Of a DNA stretch of 42,564 bases, positions 25,526 to 33,036 are shown one piece after another. The notes below the pieces were generated by a model that worked only from the letters and a program-made list of their open reading frames with translations, was not told where the DNA came from and did no database searches. Position 1 is the stretch's first letter; every line of letters starts with the position of its first letter. The position numbers were made by a program, and so were the translations under genes. Origin of the DNA: Acidobacteriota bacterium (GTDB taxonomy: Bacteria > Acidobacteriota > Vicinamibacteria > Vicinamibacterales > UBA2999); NCBI GenBank assembly GCA_016192845.1, contig JACPTI010000138.1, positions 1 to 42,564 of the forward strand. The letters are read 5' to 3'.

Positions 25526-26272
25526 GTGTTTCCGTACCACGACGAGAATCAGACGCAGCGCACCCCGTACATCACGATCACGCTGATTGTCCTCACCACG
25601 CTTGCGTGGGTATTCCTGCAGGGCGCCGGCAGCGCCCTGGCGCTCGCTGAGTCGGTCTGCGAGCTGGGCCTCATCCCGGGCGAGCTGACGCTGTCGGTGC
25701 CGCCGGGCACGCCGTTCCCGATGGGCGAGGGGCTCGCGTGCCTGACCGACCCGGGACGGCAGCTCTCGAACGTCGTCACGTCGATGTTCCTTCACGGCTC
25801 GTGGATGCACCTGCTCGGCAACATGTGGTTCCTCTGGCTGTTCGGGAACAACATCGAGGATTCGATGACGCGCCCGCGCTTCGTCGCCTTCTATCTGCTG
25901 ACGGGGCTGGCGGCGGCGCTCGCGCAGGTGGCCGCGGATCCCGCGTCGGAGGTGCCGATGGTCGGTGCCTCGGGGGCGATCAGCGGCGTGATGGGCGCGT
26001 ACCTCGTGCTCTTTCCGCGCGTCCGCGTCTATACGATGGTGCCGCTCGGATTCTTCCTGCAGTCGATGGCGCTTCCGGCCTGGATGATGCTGATCTACTG
26101 GGTCTTCCTGCAGTTTGCCGGCGGCATCACGAGCATCGTCTCGGAGCAGACCGGCGGCGTGGCGTTCTGGGCGCACCTCGGTGGCTTTGTCGCCGGCGTG
26201 GTGCTCGTGAAGCTGTTCGAGCGGCGCGAGCGGGTGGCGGCGCACGTCGCGCGGCACTGGACGCCGAGATAG
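25526..26272 (+). CDS. Rhomboid-family intramembrane serine protease
   Basis: A 248-residue membrane protein with six or seven hydrophobic segments. The catalytic dyad is visible as Ser149 in GASGAISGVMGAYL and His217 in AHLGGFVAG. The HxxxN motif of the second helix is present as H95-LLG-N99. These residues define active GlpG-like rhomboids, which cleave transmembrane substrates within the bilayer. The loop between helices 1 and 2 (about residues 45-80) is longer than in GlpG and holds two Cys (C45, C72) that might pair in the periplasm. The start is GTG 25526; no other start is as well placed. Confidence 0.93.
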   Translation: MFPYHDENQTQRTPYITITLIVLTTLAWVFLQGAGSALALAESVCELGLIPGELTLSVPPGTPFPMGEGLACLTDPGRQLSNVVTSMFLHGSWMHLLGNMWFLWLFGNNIEDSMTRPRFVAFYLLTGLAAALAQVAADPASEVPMVGASGAISGVMGAYLVLFPRVRVYTMVPLGFFLQSMALPAWMMLIYWVFLQFAGGITSIVSEQTGGVAFWAHLGGFVAGVVLVKLFERRERVAAHVARHWTPR

Positions 26273-26307
26273 TGACGGATGCGTAAATTCGTCAATGTGG
26301 TCATGTT

Positions 26308-26853
26308 GTGTTGCTGTGCCTCGTCTGGGGCTCGACGTGGCTCTTCATCAAGGTCGGCTACGGCGGCCTCGGCCCCTTCAACGTGGCGGCGGTTCGATTC
26401 TTCGTGGCGAGCGCCGCGTGCGCCGCGGCGGCCGGCGTCGTCACCAAGCGCCACGCGCACCGCCTGCACCCGGCCGCGCTCAATGCGCCGGCGATGCTGG
26501 TCGGCGCGGTGGCGCTGCTCGTCGCGTCGCTCCTCGCCGGCGACGGATTCGCGCTGCCGCGCGACGGCGCCACCTGGTGGGCCGTCACATATCTCGCGCT
26601 GGCGGGAAGCGTGCTGACGTTCCTCGTCTACTTCACGCTGCTGAAGACCTGGAGCGTGACGAGCCTGAGCTTCATCAGCGTCTTCACGCCCGCCGTGGCG
26701 CTGTTTCTGGGGTTCGCCTTCCTGGACGAGCGGCCGACGGTCCTGACCGCCGTCGGCGCGGTGCTGATCCTGACGGGGGTCGCGCTCGCGTTGACGCGGG
26801 GTCCGGCTGCCCTTCGACATGCTCAGGGCACCCCGAGCGTCGTCGAGGGCTGA
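26308..26853 (+). pseudogene. EamA/DMT-family transporter with internal deletion
   Basis: An open frame of 181 residues. The first ~55 residues are the EamA N-terminus (CLVWGSTWLFIKVGYGGLGPFNVAAVRF). At about RLHPAALNAPAML the sequence jumps to the second half of the fold and runs to LILTGVALALTR. Full-length DMT permeases have ten helices and ~290-300 residues, so roughly 110 residues (helices 3-6) are missing without loss of frame. The last 12 residues and the stop are encoded by inserted repeat DNA. The usual few residues before CLVWGSTW are also absent. Transport is unlikely; a reduced product is possible. Confidence 0.7.
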
Positions 26854-26861
26854 AGCCGGAC
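26801..26861. repeat. REP-like hairpin split by a second palindromic repeat
   Basis: GTCCGGCT (26801-26808) and GAAGCCGGAC (26852-26861) are the two halves of the hairpin seen intact at 7416 and 13999. Between them lies a 42-base imperfect palindrome at 26809-26850, starting GCCCTTCGACATGCTCAGGG and ending CGTCGAGGGC. This second element is of the widespread CCTTCGACaaGCTCAGG type. Confidence 0.75.
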
Positions 26862-26871
26862 ACCACGTACG

Positions 26872-26896
26872 AAAAACCGGGGCCGCGAGGCCCCGG
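26872..26896 (-). terminator. Intrinsic terminator of the haem/propeller gene
   Basis: Read leftwards, CCGGGGCC-TCGC-GGCCCCGG forms a perfect 8-bp GC stem followed by TTTTT (plus-strand A at 26872-26876). It lies about 28 bases after the stop of the minus-strand gene at 26924, in the correct orientation. Confidence 0.85.
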
Positions 26897-26898
26897 TG

Positions 26899-26926
26899 TG
26901 AACTGCCTACTGCCTACTGCCTACTA
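26899..26926. repeat. Tandem CTGCCTA units forming a stop codon
   Basis: Three CTGCCTA units plus a partial one lie at 26899-26924. They are the same unit family as the tract at 20470-20548, and the next gene's stop codon (26924-26926) is part of the run. No facing arm is present. Confidence 0.65.
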
Positions 26927-29065
26927 CTTGGCCAGCGGGTTGGGCCGCACCTGGAAGTGCGCGGCGAACGGCCTGGTGCCCTTGCCGCCTTCGATGAGCC
27001 ACGGCGTGCGGTCGCCGTTGGCCGCCCAGAGCCCGCGTCCCTTCCAGCCCGCCTTCGGGTCGTCTATGCGGCCATCGAGTCCCTTCGCGTAGAAGCCGAT
27101 CGGATACGGCACGCGCAGCACGACCATCTGCCCGTTTCGGAAGGCAACGAACCCGTCGTTGAGGTTCCCTGTCGCAATCGGCACGTTCTCGCCGAGCCCG
27201 AGCGTGTTGTGCTGGTCGACCCAGGAGTAGTAGCTCGATTCGGCGCTGTTGTCCCCGATGCCGCGGAAGCCGGGACCGGGGAACTTGTGGAACGTCCACC
27301 CCTCGGGGCAGTGATCGCCGGTGGCCTTCGGGCCGTTGAGCGGCCCTTTGCACCTGCGGCGATCGAAGCTCCCGAAGTGGCCGCTCGCCAGCGACACCCA
27401 GACGACGCCGTTGCGATCGATGTCGCCGCCCCGCGGCCCGAAGGCCGGCAGCGGCACGTTGTAGATTTCGGTAATCGCCGTCTCCGGCGGATTCGACCCC
27501 GGAACCACGCGCACCACCGCGCCCGGATTGGACCAGTAGGTGCCCCAGATCGATCCATCGGCCGGGTTCGGCATGACCGCGTAGAAGCCGGAGTTGATCC
27601 GCTTGTCCTTGGTGGGATCCGCCGGATCATCGGGCCCGACGTACGCGTCGCGCCTGCCGTTGCCGTTGGTGTCGAGGACGAACGGCGTCCACCCCTGCGC
27701 CTTCACGATGTCGCCGGTCTGGTCGTACAGCTTCGTGTTGATCCAGCCGAGCACCTGGCCGCCGCCGCTGAACCAGATCGTGTCGTTGGCGTCGTACCCG
27801 AACTGCGGATGGTGCGTCCCGAAGCAGAGGTCGAGGAACGTGTACTTCTTCGTCTGCGGATCGAAGAGCGCCGCCTGTCGCGTGCTGCGCTCCATCGGAA
27901 ACGCCCGGGCCGACGGGTGATCCGAGCCCTGCTTGCAGTAGGCCGGATTCTCGGGACTGCGGTCCGATGCCGTCAGCCACACGCGGCCCTGGCGGTCGAG
28001 CATCGAGTTGTGGTTGTTGACGTGGTTATCCCAGATCCGCCGGGTGCCCCAGTAGGGGGATGGCATCGCCGGATCGAGCCCCGCAGCATGGCCCGGGCCG
28101 AGCGCCAGCGGTGCGTCCTCGCTCACCGGCGCGCGGAAGGTCGTCCAGGTGTTCTTCACCGGGTCGAGCATCGGAATCTCGTCGCCCGCGTACTCGGGCG
28201 ACCCGTAGAGCAGCCCGTTGGCGTTGACGGTGGGGTAGCGGCGGTCGCTCGAGATGAGGTCGTGGAGGTACTTGTCCTCGTAGTACCAGTCACGCAGCGT
28301 CACGACCACGTTGCGCTCGACGCCCTGCGGGCGCGGCGGCGTCGCGAAAGGCAGCTCGCCGCTCTTGATGCGGTCGGTCCAGTCGGCGAAGTTCTGGATG
28401 GCCAGCGGGCCGAGCTGCGAGAGCTGTCCCATCATCTGGGCGCCGGCCTGTCCCGACTGCACCCGCCGGACCCACGCGTCGCGCGACGAGAGGCCGGCAA
28501 ACGCGTCCGGGAACGTCCGCGTCGAGAGATGGCCGAGCTGGTGGCAGCCGATGCAGCCGCTGTTCTTCATCTGGTAGATCCAGCGCTGCTGATTGATCCC
28601 GGCCGGGATCTGCTTGCCGTCGAAGTCGCCGGCCGCCGGAATCTTCAGCATGGAATACCAGTAGATCGCGGGATAGTAGTGCGCCGCTTCGGCCGGCGTC
28701 CGCGCCACCTTCGCCGTGATATTGACGATGCGGCCCGGCGCCGTTGTCGTTTTGTCGCTGTCGACGAGGCCGTAGCCGCGCGACCATACGGTGTAGTTCG
28801 CCTTCGGCAAGTCGGGCACGACGTAGCGCCCCTGGTCGTCGGTGACGACACTCTTGATGTAGCGCGACTGGAAGTCGCGGGTCTCGGCGATCACCCAGAC
28901 GCCCGCCTCCGGACCGTTCGGTCCGGTGACGACGCCGCCGATGTCGTCGTTGTCGATCTCGACGGCAGCACGCTGCTGCGCGTACGAGACGGTGAAGATC
29001 CACGAGACGAGGAGCGTGGACGCGGCGAGTCCGAGCAGCACTCTGAGCGGTCGGTTCACGCGCAT
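26924..29065 (-). CDS. Exported haem c-binding protein with regulatory-like and propeller domains
   Basis: A 713-residue exported protein starting at ATG 29065 behind a GGAGG site. The signal peptide ends near SYAQQ (residue 30). Residues ~41-120 are a carboxypeptidase-regulatory-like Ig fold (GGVVTGPNGPEAGVWVIAETRD, VVTDDQGRYVVPDLP). A single haem-attachment site C171-I-G-C174-H175 opens a cytochrome-c-like segment. From about residue 260 a propeller-like region of repeated WG/NG blocks follows (ANGLLYGSPE, RQGRVWLTASDR, NDTIWFSGGGQVLGW, GVVWVSLASGHFGSFD). This combination is frequent in Acidobacteriota; the substrate is unknown. The TPR gene lies 29 bases upstream on the same strand. Confidence 0.85.
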   Translation of the reverse strand: MRVNRPLRVLLGLAASTLLVSWIFTVSYAQQRAAVEIDNDDIGGVVTGPNGPEAGVWVIAETRDFQSRYIKSVVTDDQGRYVVPDLPKANYTVWSRGYGLVDSDKTTTAPGRIVNITAKVARTPAEAAHYYPAIYWYSMLKIPAAGDFDGKQIPAGINQQRWIYQMKNSGCIGCHQLGHLSTRTFPDAFAGLSSRDAWVRRVQSGQAGAQMMGQLSQLGPLAIQNFADWTDRIKSGELPFATPPRPQGVERNVVVTLRDWYYEDKYLHDLISSDRRYPTVNANGLLYGSPEYAGDEIPMLDPVKNTWTTFRAPVSEDAPLALGPGHAAGLDPAMPSPYWGTRRIWDNHVNNHNSMLDRQGRVWLTASDRSPENPAYCKQGSDHPSARAFPMERSTRQAALFDPQTKKYTFLDLCFGTHHPQFGYDANDTIWFSGGGQVLGWINTKLYDQTGDIVKAQGWTPFVLDTNGNGRRDAYVGPDDPADPTKDKRINSGFYAVMPNPADGSIWGTYWSNPGAVVRVVPGSNPPETAITEIYNVPLPAFGPRGGDIDRNGVVWVSLASGHFGSFDRRRCKGPLNGPKATGDHCPEGWTFHKFPGPGFRGIGDNSAESSYYSWVDQHNTLGLGENVPIATGNLNDGFVAFRNGQMVVLRVPYPIGFYAKGLDGRIDDPKAGWKGRGLWAANGDRTPWLIEGGKGTRPFAAHFQVRPNPLAK

Positions 29066-29094
29066 GCGAATAGTCCTCCAGCGATCCGTGTAGC

Positions 29095-30690
29095 CTATCG
29101 GCCCGCGAACTTCCGGGCGATCGTCAGCTCCGGGCGATCCGTGTCGGCATCGCGGGTCATCTCGAGCAGTCGATTGTAGTACGTTTTCGCCTTTCCGCGG
29201 TCGCCGGCGGCCTCGGCGGCCTGCGCGGCGCCGTAGACGCCCCGGAACCGGTTCGGCTCCTTCTTCATCGTCGCTTCGAACGCAACGAGCGCCTCGCGCG
29301 GACGCCCCGCCTCGAGGAGCATGTAGCCGAGCAGCTCGCGCGCCGGCGCGAGCGGGCCCGGCGTGACGGCCGCCTTGTCGGTGGCGTCCTCGGCATCGGC
29401 CGCGGCGCGCAGCCCGGCGATCCCCTCGTCTCGACGTCCACTGGCAAACGCCTGCCAGGCGAGCGCGACGCGGCGCTGGATGTCGACCTGCTCGGCCCAG
29501 TAGGCGTCCTGCATCGACTGGAGCTTGTCGCGCAGCTCGGCCATCCGCGCGATGTCGGCGGTGGCGGCCTCGGGCCGGCCGCTCCGTGCCGCGCCGATGG
29601 CGCGGGCGAAATGCGTCATCGCCTCCGTGTACGGCGTGTTGGTCGCGGGCGTCACCGTGAGCGCCGCGGCGGCGGCCCAGTCGCCGCGTTCCATGGCATA
29701 GCGCGCCGGGATGGCGGCGACGGCAAACGTGTTGGCGCCCGGCAGCCCGTGGATGGCGACGGCGCGCTCGAGCGCGGCCTTGGCCGCCTGGTCGCGGCCG
29801 ATCTGCAGGTAGGCATAGGTCTGGTAGTCGAGCGCGTGCAGCTCCGCGTTGGTATCGCTGGTCTTTCGCGCGGTTTCCGCCGAGCGGCGGTTGGTGTCGA
29901 TCGACTCCTGCCAGAAGCCGAGGCGCGTGAAGGTGTGCGACGGCATGTGCAGCGCGTGCGGCGCGGCCGGCGCCAGCGACGCGTAGCGGCGGGCGGCGGT
30001 CAGCGCGCGCTCGGCCAGCGGCGGCACGTCGTAGGCGTGGATGATGTAGTGCGCCAGGCCGGGATGCATCGGCATCCGCGTGAACAGCGGGTCGAGGATC
30101 TTGGCCGCCTGCAGCAGCTTGGAATAGGTCTTGTCCGTCGGCAGCTGCGACTGCGTCAACGCCAGCGCGTAGAGGATGCGCACCTCGACGTCCTTCGGGT
30201 TGTCGGAGGAGACCTTCTGCATGGCCGCTTCGTAGCGCAGCACGCGGTCGCGGTGCGTCGCCGGGTCGGGCGAGCTGTAGAGGACCGCCAGCGCCTCGAT
30301 GAGCGCGCGCTCGCGCGGCGTCGGCGAGCCCGCCGCCCGGGCCTTTTCGATCGGGGCGCTGCCGCGCTTGACGACGTCGGCGCCCTTCAGCCCGGCGTAC
30401 GGGTTGCCCCACTGGCTCATCGCGATCCCCCAGTAGGCGAGCGCGCACGACGAGTCGCGCTGGAGCACCGACTCGAACATCTTGATCGCCTCGGGGAACC
30501 AGAAGGAGTGGTACATCGCGACGGCCCTGTTGAAGTCGTCTCTGACCGCCGCAGCGCAGGAGGTTTCGAAGCGAACACTGGCGGCACCGATCTGGTCGCC
30601 GGCGGCCGCGCCGTGATCCTCGTGCTGGGCGCGGGCGTCGGCGGCGAACGTCAGGCTGGCGGCGAGGGCCAGCAGAGCGAGGCGTCTCAT
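29095..30690 (-). CDS. Exported tetratricopeptide-repeat protein
   Basis: About 531 residues. A signal peptide (LALLALAASLTFAADARAQ) is followed by a His/Asp-rich stretch (EDHGAA) and then many TPR-like helical pairs such as FNRAVAMYHSFWFPEAIKMF and ALAYWGIAMSQWGNPYA near the N-terminus and REALVAFEATMKKEPNRF near the C-terminus. The block HALHMPSHTFTRLGFWQESI is typical of a family of acidobacterial TPR proteins. The start ATG 30690 is preferred over ATG 30699 because GGGAG lies nine bases before it. It is probably transcribed with the haem/propeller gene just downstream. TPR proteins mediate protein contacts; no enzyme motif was seen. Confidence 0.82.
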   Translation of the reverse strand: MRRLALLALAASLTFAADARAQHEDHGAAAGDQIGAASVRFETSCAAAVRDDFNRAVAMYHSFWFPEAIKMFESVLQRDSSCALAYWGIAMSQWGNPYAGLKGADVVKRGSAPIEKARAAGSPTPRERALIEALAVLYSSPDPATHRDRVLRYEAAMQKVSSDNPKDVEVRILYALALTQSQLPTDKTYSKLLQAAKILDPLFTRMPMHPGLAHYIIHAYDVPPLAERALTAARRYASLAPAAPHALHMPSHTFTRLGFWQESIDTNRRSAETARKTSDTNAELHALDYQTYAYLQIGRDQAAKAALERAVAIHGLPGANTFAVAAIPARYAMERGDWAAAAALTVTPATNTPYTEAMTHFARAIGAARSGRPEAATADIARMAELRDKLQSMQDAYWAEQVDIQRRVALAWQAFASGRRDEGIAGLRAAADAEDATDKAAVTPGPLAPARELLGYMLLEAGRPREALVAFEATMKKEPNRFRGVYGAAQAAEAAGDRGKAKTYYNRLLEMTRDADTDRPELTIARKFAGR

Positions 30691-30822
30691 GCGTGGCATC
30701 TCCCGATAACTGCTGAAATCGCAGTCATCTACAGCCGCCGAGGATACACAACGACGAGAGGGACTGTCTATCGGGGAATTCGGCTACAATTGCCCCCGAT
30801 AGTCGATAAGGGAGGCACCCTG

Positions 30823-31203
30823 ATGCAGAAGCACTCCATTGTGGCTCTTGTTGCCGCGTTCGGGTTGGTGGCCCTCCTCGCTGCTCCGGCCGCCGCGCAC
30901 CACGGGTGGGGCGGGCAGGCCCAGGAGGAGACCACGTTGACCGGCACGCTGGCCGCGCCCGTGAGCCTGGCCGGTCCGCATGCCACGATGAAGATCAAGA
31001 CGGCCGACGGGCAGGTCTGGGACATCACGATGGCGCCGCCGGCGCGCACGGCGAGCGCGGGGTTGAAGGAAGGGCTCATTCCGCTCGGTGCGACCGTCAC
31101 TGTGAAGGGGCACCGGAACACGACCCGCGGTCGATTCGAGATGAAGACCGAGTACGTGCAGTGGAACAACCGCACATTCCCGGTTTACGGCGACCGGCAC
31201 TGA
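30823..31203 (+). CDS. Small exported AHHG-type protein (DUF6152-like), paralogue
   Basis: A 126-residue protein with a signal peptide cleaved at AAAHHGWGG, again leaving a His-His N-terminus. It is the paralogue of the gene at 16070, with the matching beta core (LTGTLAAPVSLAGPHATMKI). GGGAGG lies at 30811-30816 and a TACAAT -10-like box at 30785-30790. The same CGGCTACAAT string precedes the B3-type gene near 14148, which hints at a shared promoter type. It is divergent from the TPR gene. Function is unknown. Confidence 0.83.
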   Translation: MQKHSIVALVAAFGLVALLAAPAAAHHGWGGQAQEETTLTGTLAAPVSLAGPHATMKIKTADGQVWDITMAPPARTASAGLKEGLIPLGATVTVKGHRNTTRGRFEMKTEYVQWNNRTFPVYGDRH

Positions 31204-31227
31204 GCTTGACGGGACTAACTAATAATA

Positions 31228-31314
31228 GGGGTCAGGGGTCTGGGGTCAGGGGCTGACCCGGGACTTGTGGCCCCCTGGCCCCTTGACCCCTGATTCCTGC
31301 CCCCTGACCCCTTT
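31228..31314. repeat. Unit-repeat palindrome of GGGGTCA units
   Basis: Units of GGGGTCA/GGGGTCT at 31228-31252 face complementary CCCCTGA/CCCTTGA units at 31272-31314, forming a long imperfect stem. The right arm ends two bases before the GTG start of the next gene, so that gene has no room for a normal ribosome site outside the repeat. Confidence 0.8.
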
Positions 31315-31316
31315 CC

Positions 31317-31805
31317 GTGTTCGGTGACCTCCTGGCGTGGATGGAGGCATCCATGCTCGGGGTGTTGGTGCGCGAGTCTGGCGTCTGGACCTACGCGTTC
31401 CTCAACCTGTTTCACATTCTCGGCGTCTCGACGCTCTTCGGCTCGGTGCTGATCCTCGATTTGCGCCTGCTGGGGGTCACGCGGCGGGTGCCGATTGACG
31501 CGCTGGCGCGCCTCAGCGTGCCGCTGGCACAGACCGGGTTTGCCCTCGCGGTGGCCACCGGGGTGACCATGATCTGCACCAATGCGACGGAGTACATCGG
31601 AAACCCGTTTCTGTTGATCAAGTTTCCGGCGATTCTCGTCGGCGTCGTGAACGTCGCCATCATCAGCCGGCTGCCGGCCTGGCGCGCGGCGCGCGAGCGC
31701 GAGCTGACGCGCGGCGAGAGCCGGCAGCTGGCCGTGATGGGCGGGATCTCGCTGGCCAGCTGGCTCACCGCCGTGGCGGCCGGTCGCATGATCGGCTACT
31801 GGTAG
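31317..31805 (+). CDS. Four-helix membrane protein (DUF6644-like)
   Basis: A 162-residue integral membrane protein with about four hydrophobic helices (WTYAFLNLFHILGVSTLFGS, AQTGFALAVATGVTMICTN, FPAILVGVVNVAIISRL, GGISLASWLTAVAAGRMIGYW). The FLNLFHILGVS block with a His in helix 1 recalls small membrane proteins that neighbour AHHG-type genes in this group, supporting a shared function with the gene at 30823. The start is GTG 31317 (or ATG 31341); the upstream palindrome leaves no clear ribosome site. Confidence 0.75.
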   Translation: MFGDLLAWMEASMLGVLVRESGVWTYAFLNLFHILGVSTLFGSVLILDLRLLGVTRRVPIDALARLSVPLAQTGFALAVATGVTMICTNATEYIGNPFLLIKFPAILVGVVNVAIISRLPAWRAARERELTRGESRQLAVMGGISLASWLTAVAAGRMIGYW

Positions 31806-31925
31806 GCGATAATCCCGGAATCCCCAAATAGCCTGGCGTCCAGGGGGGCGAAGGCCCGAACGCAAGCGGGGTCCCCCGCGGAGTTTGCGCGCTAGGGGAG
31901 CGCTAGGGGGGCCTATAGGCGTCTC
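31806..31925. other. 120-base gap with GC-rich short dyads
   Basis: It contains GCGGGGTCCCCCGC and two copies of GCGCTAGGGG (around 31888-31908) just before the next start. No promoter or known RNA was recognised. Confidence 0.4.
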
Positions 31926-32915
31926 ATGTCGCAGTTGAAGCTGACGATCGCCACGACGGACTACGACCACTTCCGCGATTTCCGGCTGGGCCTGGTGCAG
32001 GCGGAGGGGGTCGAGCACACGTGGCTCAATCTGGGGCATCACGAGTGCTTCGCGCGGTTCACCGCCAACCGCGAATTCGACGTGTCGGAGCTGTCGTGTG
32101 CCAAGTTCATCGCGCAGGTCAGCCGGCCCGACGCCGACATCATCGGCCTGCCGGTCGTCTGCTCGCGCCTGTTCCGCTTCTCGTCGTTCTACGTCAACCG
32201 GAAGAGCGGCATCCGCGACGTCCAGGATCTGCGGGGGAAGCGCATCGGCTCGCCCGAGTGGGCGCACTCGGCCGCGGTGTACATGCGCGGCTGGCTGCAC
32301 AACGAGATGGGCGTGCGGCTCACCGACGTGCACTGGTACCAGGCGGGCGCCAACGCCCCGGGGCGCGACGAGAAGGTCGAGATCGACCTCCCGCGCGGGG
32401 TGACGCTGACGCGCGTGGCGCATCGCAGCCTGAGCGACATGCTGGCCGACCACGAGATCGACTGCGCCATCATCGCGCGGCCGCCGAACTGTTACCTGCA
32501 GGGCCACCCGGACGTGGTGCGGCTCTTTCCGGAGTTCCTCGCGATGGAAGAGGAGTACTACGCCCGCACGAAGGTGTGGCCGATCATGCACATCATCGCG
32601 ATGAAGCGGTCGATCGTCGAGCGCCATCCGTGGGCGGCGCGGAACCTCTACAACGCGTTTCTCGAATCGAAACGCCGCGCGATCGAGCGGATCCTGGACC
32701 CGGCGGTCTCGCGCTACCCGGTGCCGTGGCTGGCGGCGTACGCGCGCCGGATGCGGGAGCTGTTCGGCGGCGATCTGTTTCCGTACGGGATCGAGGAGAA
32801 CCGGCCGACGTGGGAGCAGGTGGCGGTCTATACGTATCAACAGGGGATTGCGCGGCGGCTGCTCGCGCCGGAAGAGATGTTTCCAGCGGGGATCATGACG
32901 AAGGTCGTGATCTGA
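31926..32915 (+). CDS. 4,5-dihydroxyphthalate decarboxylase-like protein
   Basis: A 329-residue protein with the periplasmic-binding-protein type 2 fold seen in 4,5-dihydroxyphthalate decarboxylase and NMT1-like proteins. Supporting blocks are KLTIATTDYDHFRDFRLGLV at the N-terminus, DVQDLRGKRIGSPEWAHSAAVYMRGWL in the middle, and ALISxR-type ALL positions near DCAIIARPPNCY. There is no signal peptide, which favours a cytoplasmic enzyme over an ABC binding protein. Decarboxylation of an aromatic diacid is possible but no partner catabolic genes lie nearby. It ends 45 bases before the tRNA. Confidence 0.78.
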   Translation: MSQLKLTIATTDYDHFRDFRLGLVQAEGVEHTWLNLGHHECFARFTANREFDVSELSCAKFIAQVSRPDADIIGLPVVCSRLFRFSSFYVNRKSGIRDVQDLRGKRIGSPEWAHSAAVYMRGWLHNEMGVRLTDVHWYQAGANAPGRDEKVEIDLPRGVTLTRVAHRSLSDMLADHEIDCAIIARPPNCYLQGHPDVVRLFPEFLAMEEEYYARTKVWPIMHIIAMKRSIVERHPWAARNLYNAFLESKRRAIERILDPAVSRYPVPWLAAYARRMRELFGGDLFPYGIEENRPTWEQVAVYTYQQGIARRLLAPEEMFPAGIMTKVVI

Positions 32916-32960
32916 GCTCTTCAGGCCGGCGCGCGGCGTGTGTCACAATGGTGTTTTGCC

Positions 32961-33036
32961 GTCCCCATCGTCCAGAGGCCGAGGACGCGGCCCTTTCAAG
33001 GCCGAAACCCGGGTTCGAATCCCGGTGGGGACGCCA
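32961..33036 (+). tRNA. tRNA-Glu (anticodon UUC)
   Basis: A 76-base cloverleaf with acceptor GTCCCCA paired to TGGGGAC, discriminator G, encoded CCA at 33034-33036, an anticodon loop CTTTCAA with TTC at 32994-32996, and a T-arm CCGGGTTCGAATCCCGG. It is the integration site of the element to its right. Confidence 0.97.
32996..33036. other. Probable attachment site (attL-like) in tRNA-Glu 3' half
   Basis: The element's recombinase gene ends inside the tRNA, so the element/chromosome junction must fall in this 41-base block running from the anticodon loop to CCA. A second copy marking the other end was not found in the window. Confidence 0.6.

Noticed and set aside
26924..30448. A single 1174-codon minus-strand protein
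   Set aside because: The frame upstream of ATG 29065 is the reverse phase of the TPR gene, which has its own signal peptide and TPR sequence in another frame. The ribosome site and signal peptide at 29065 mark the real start.
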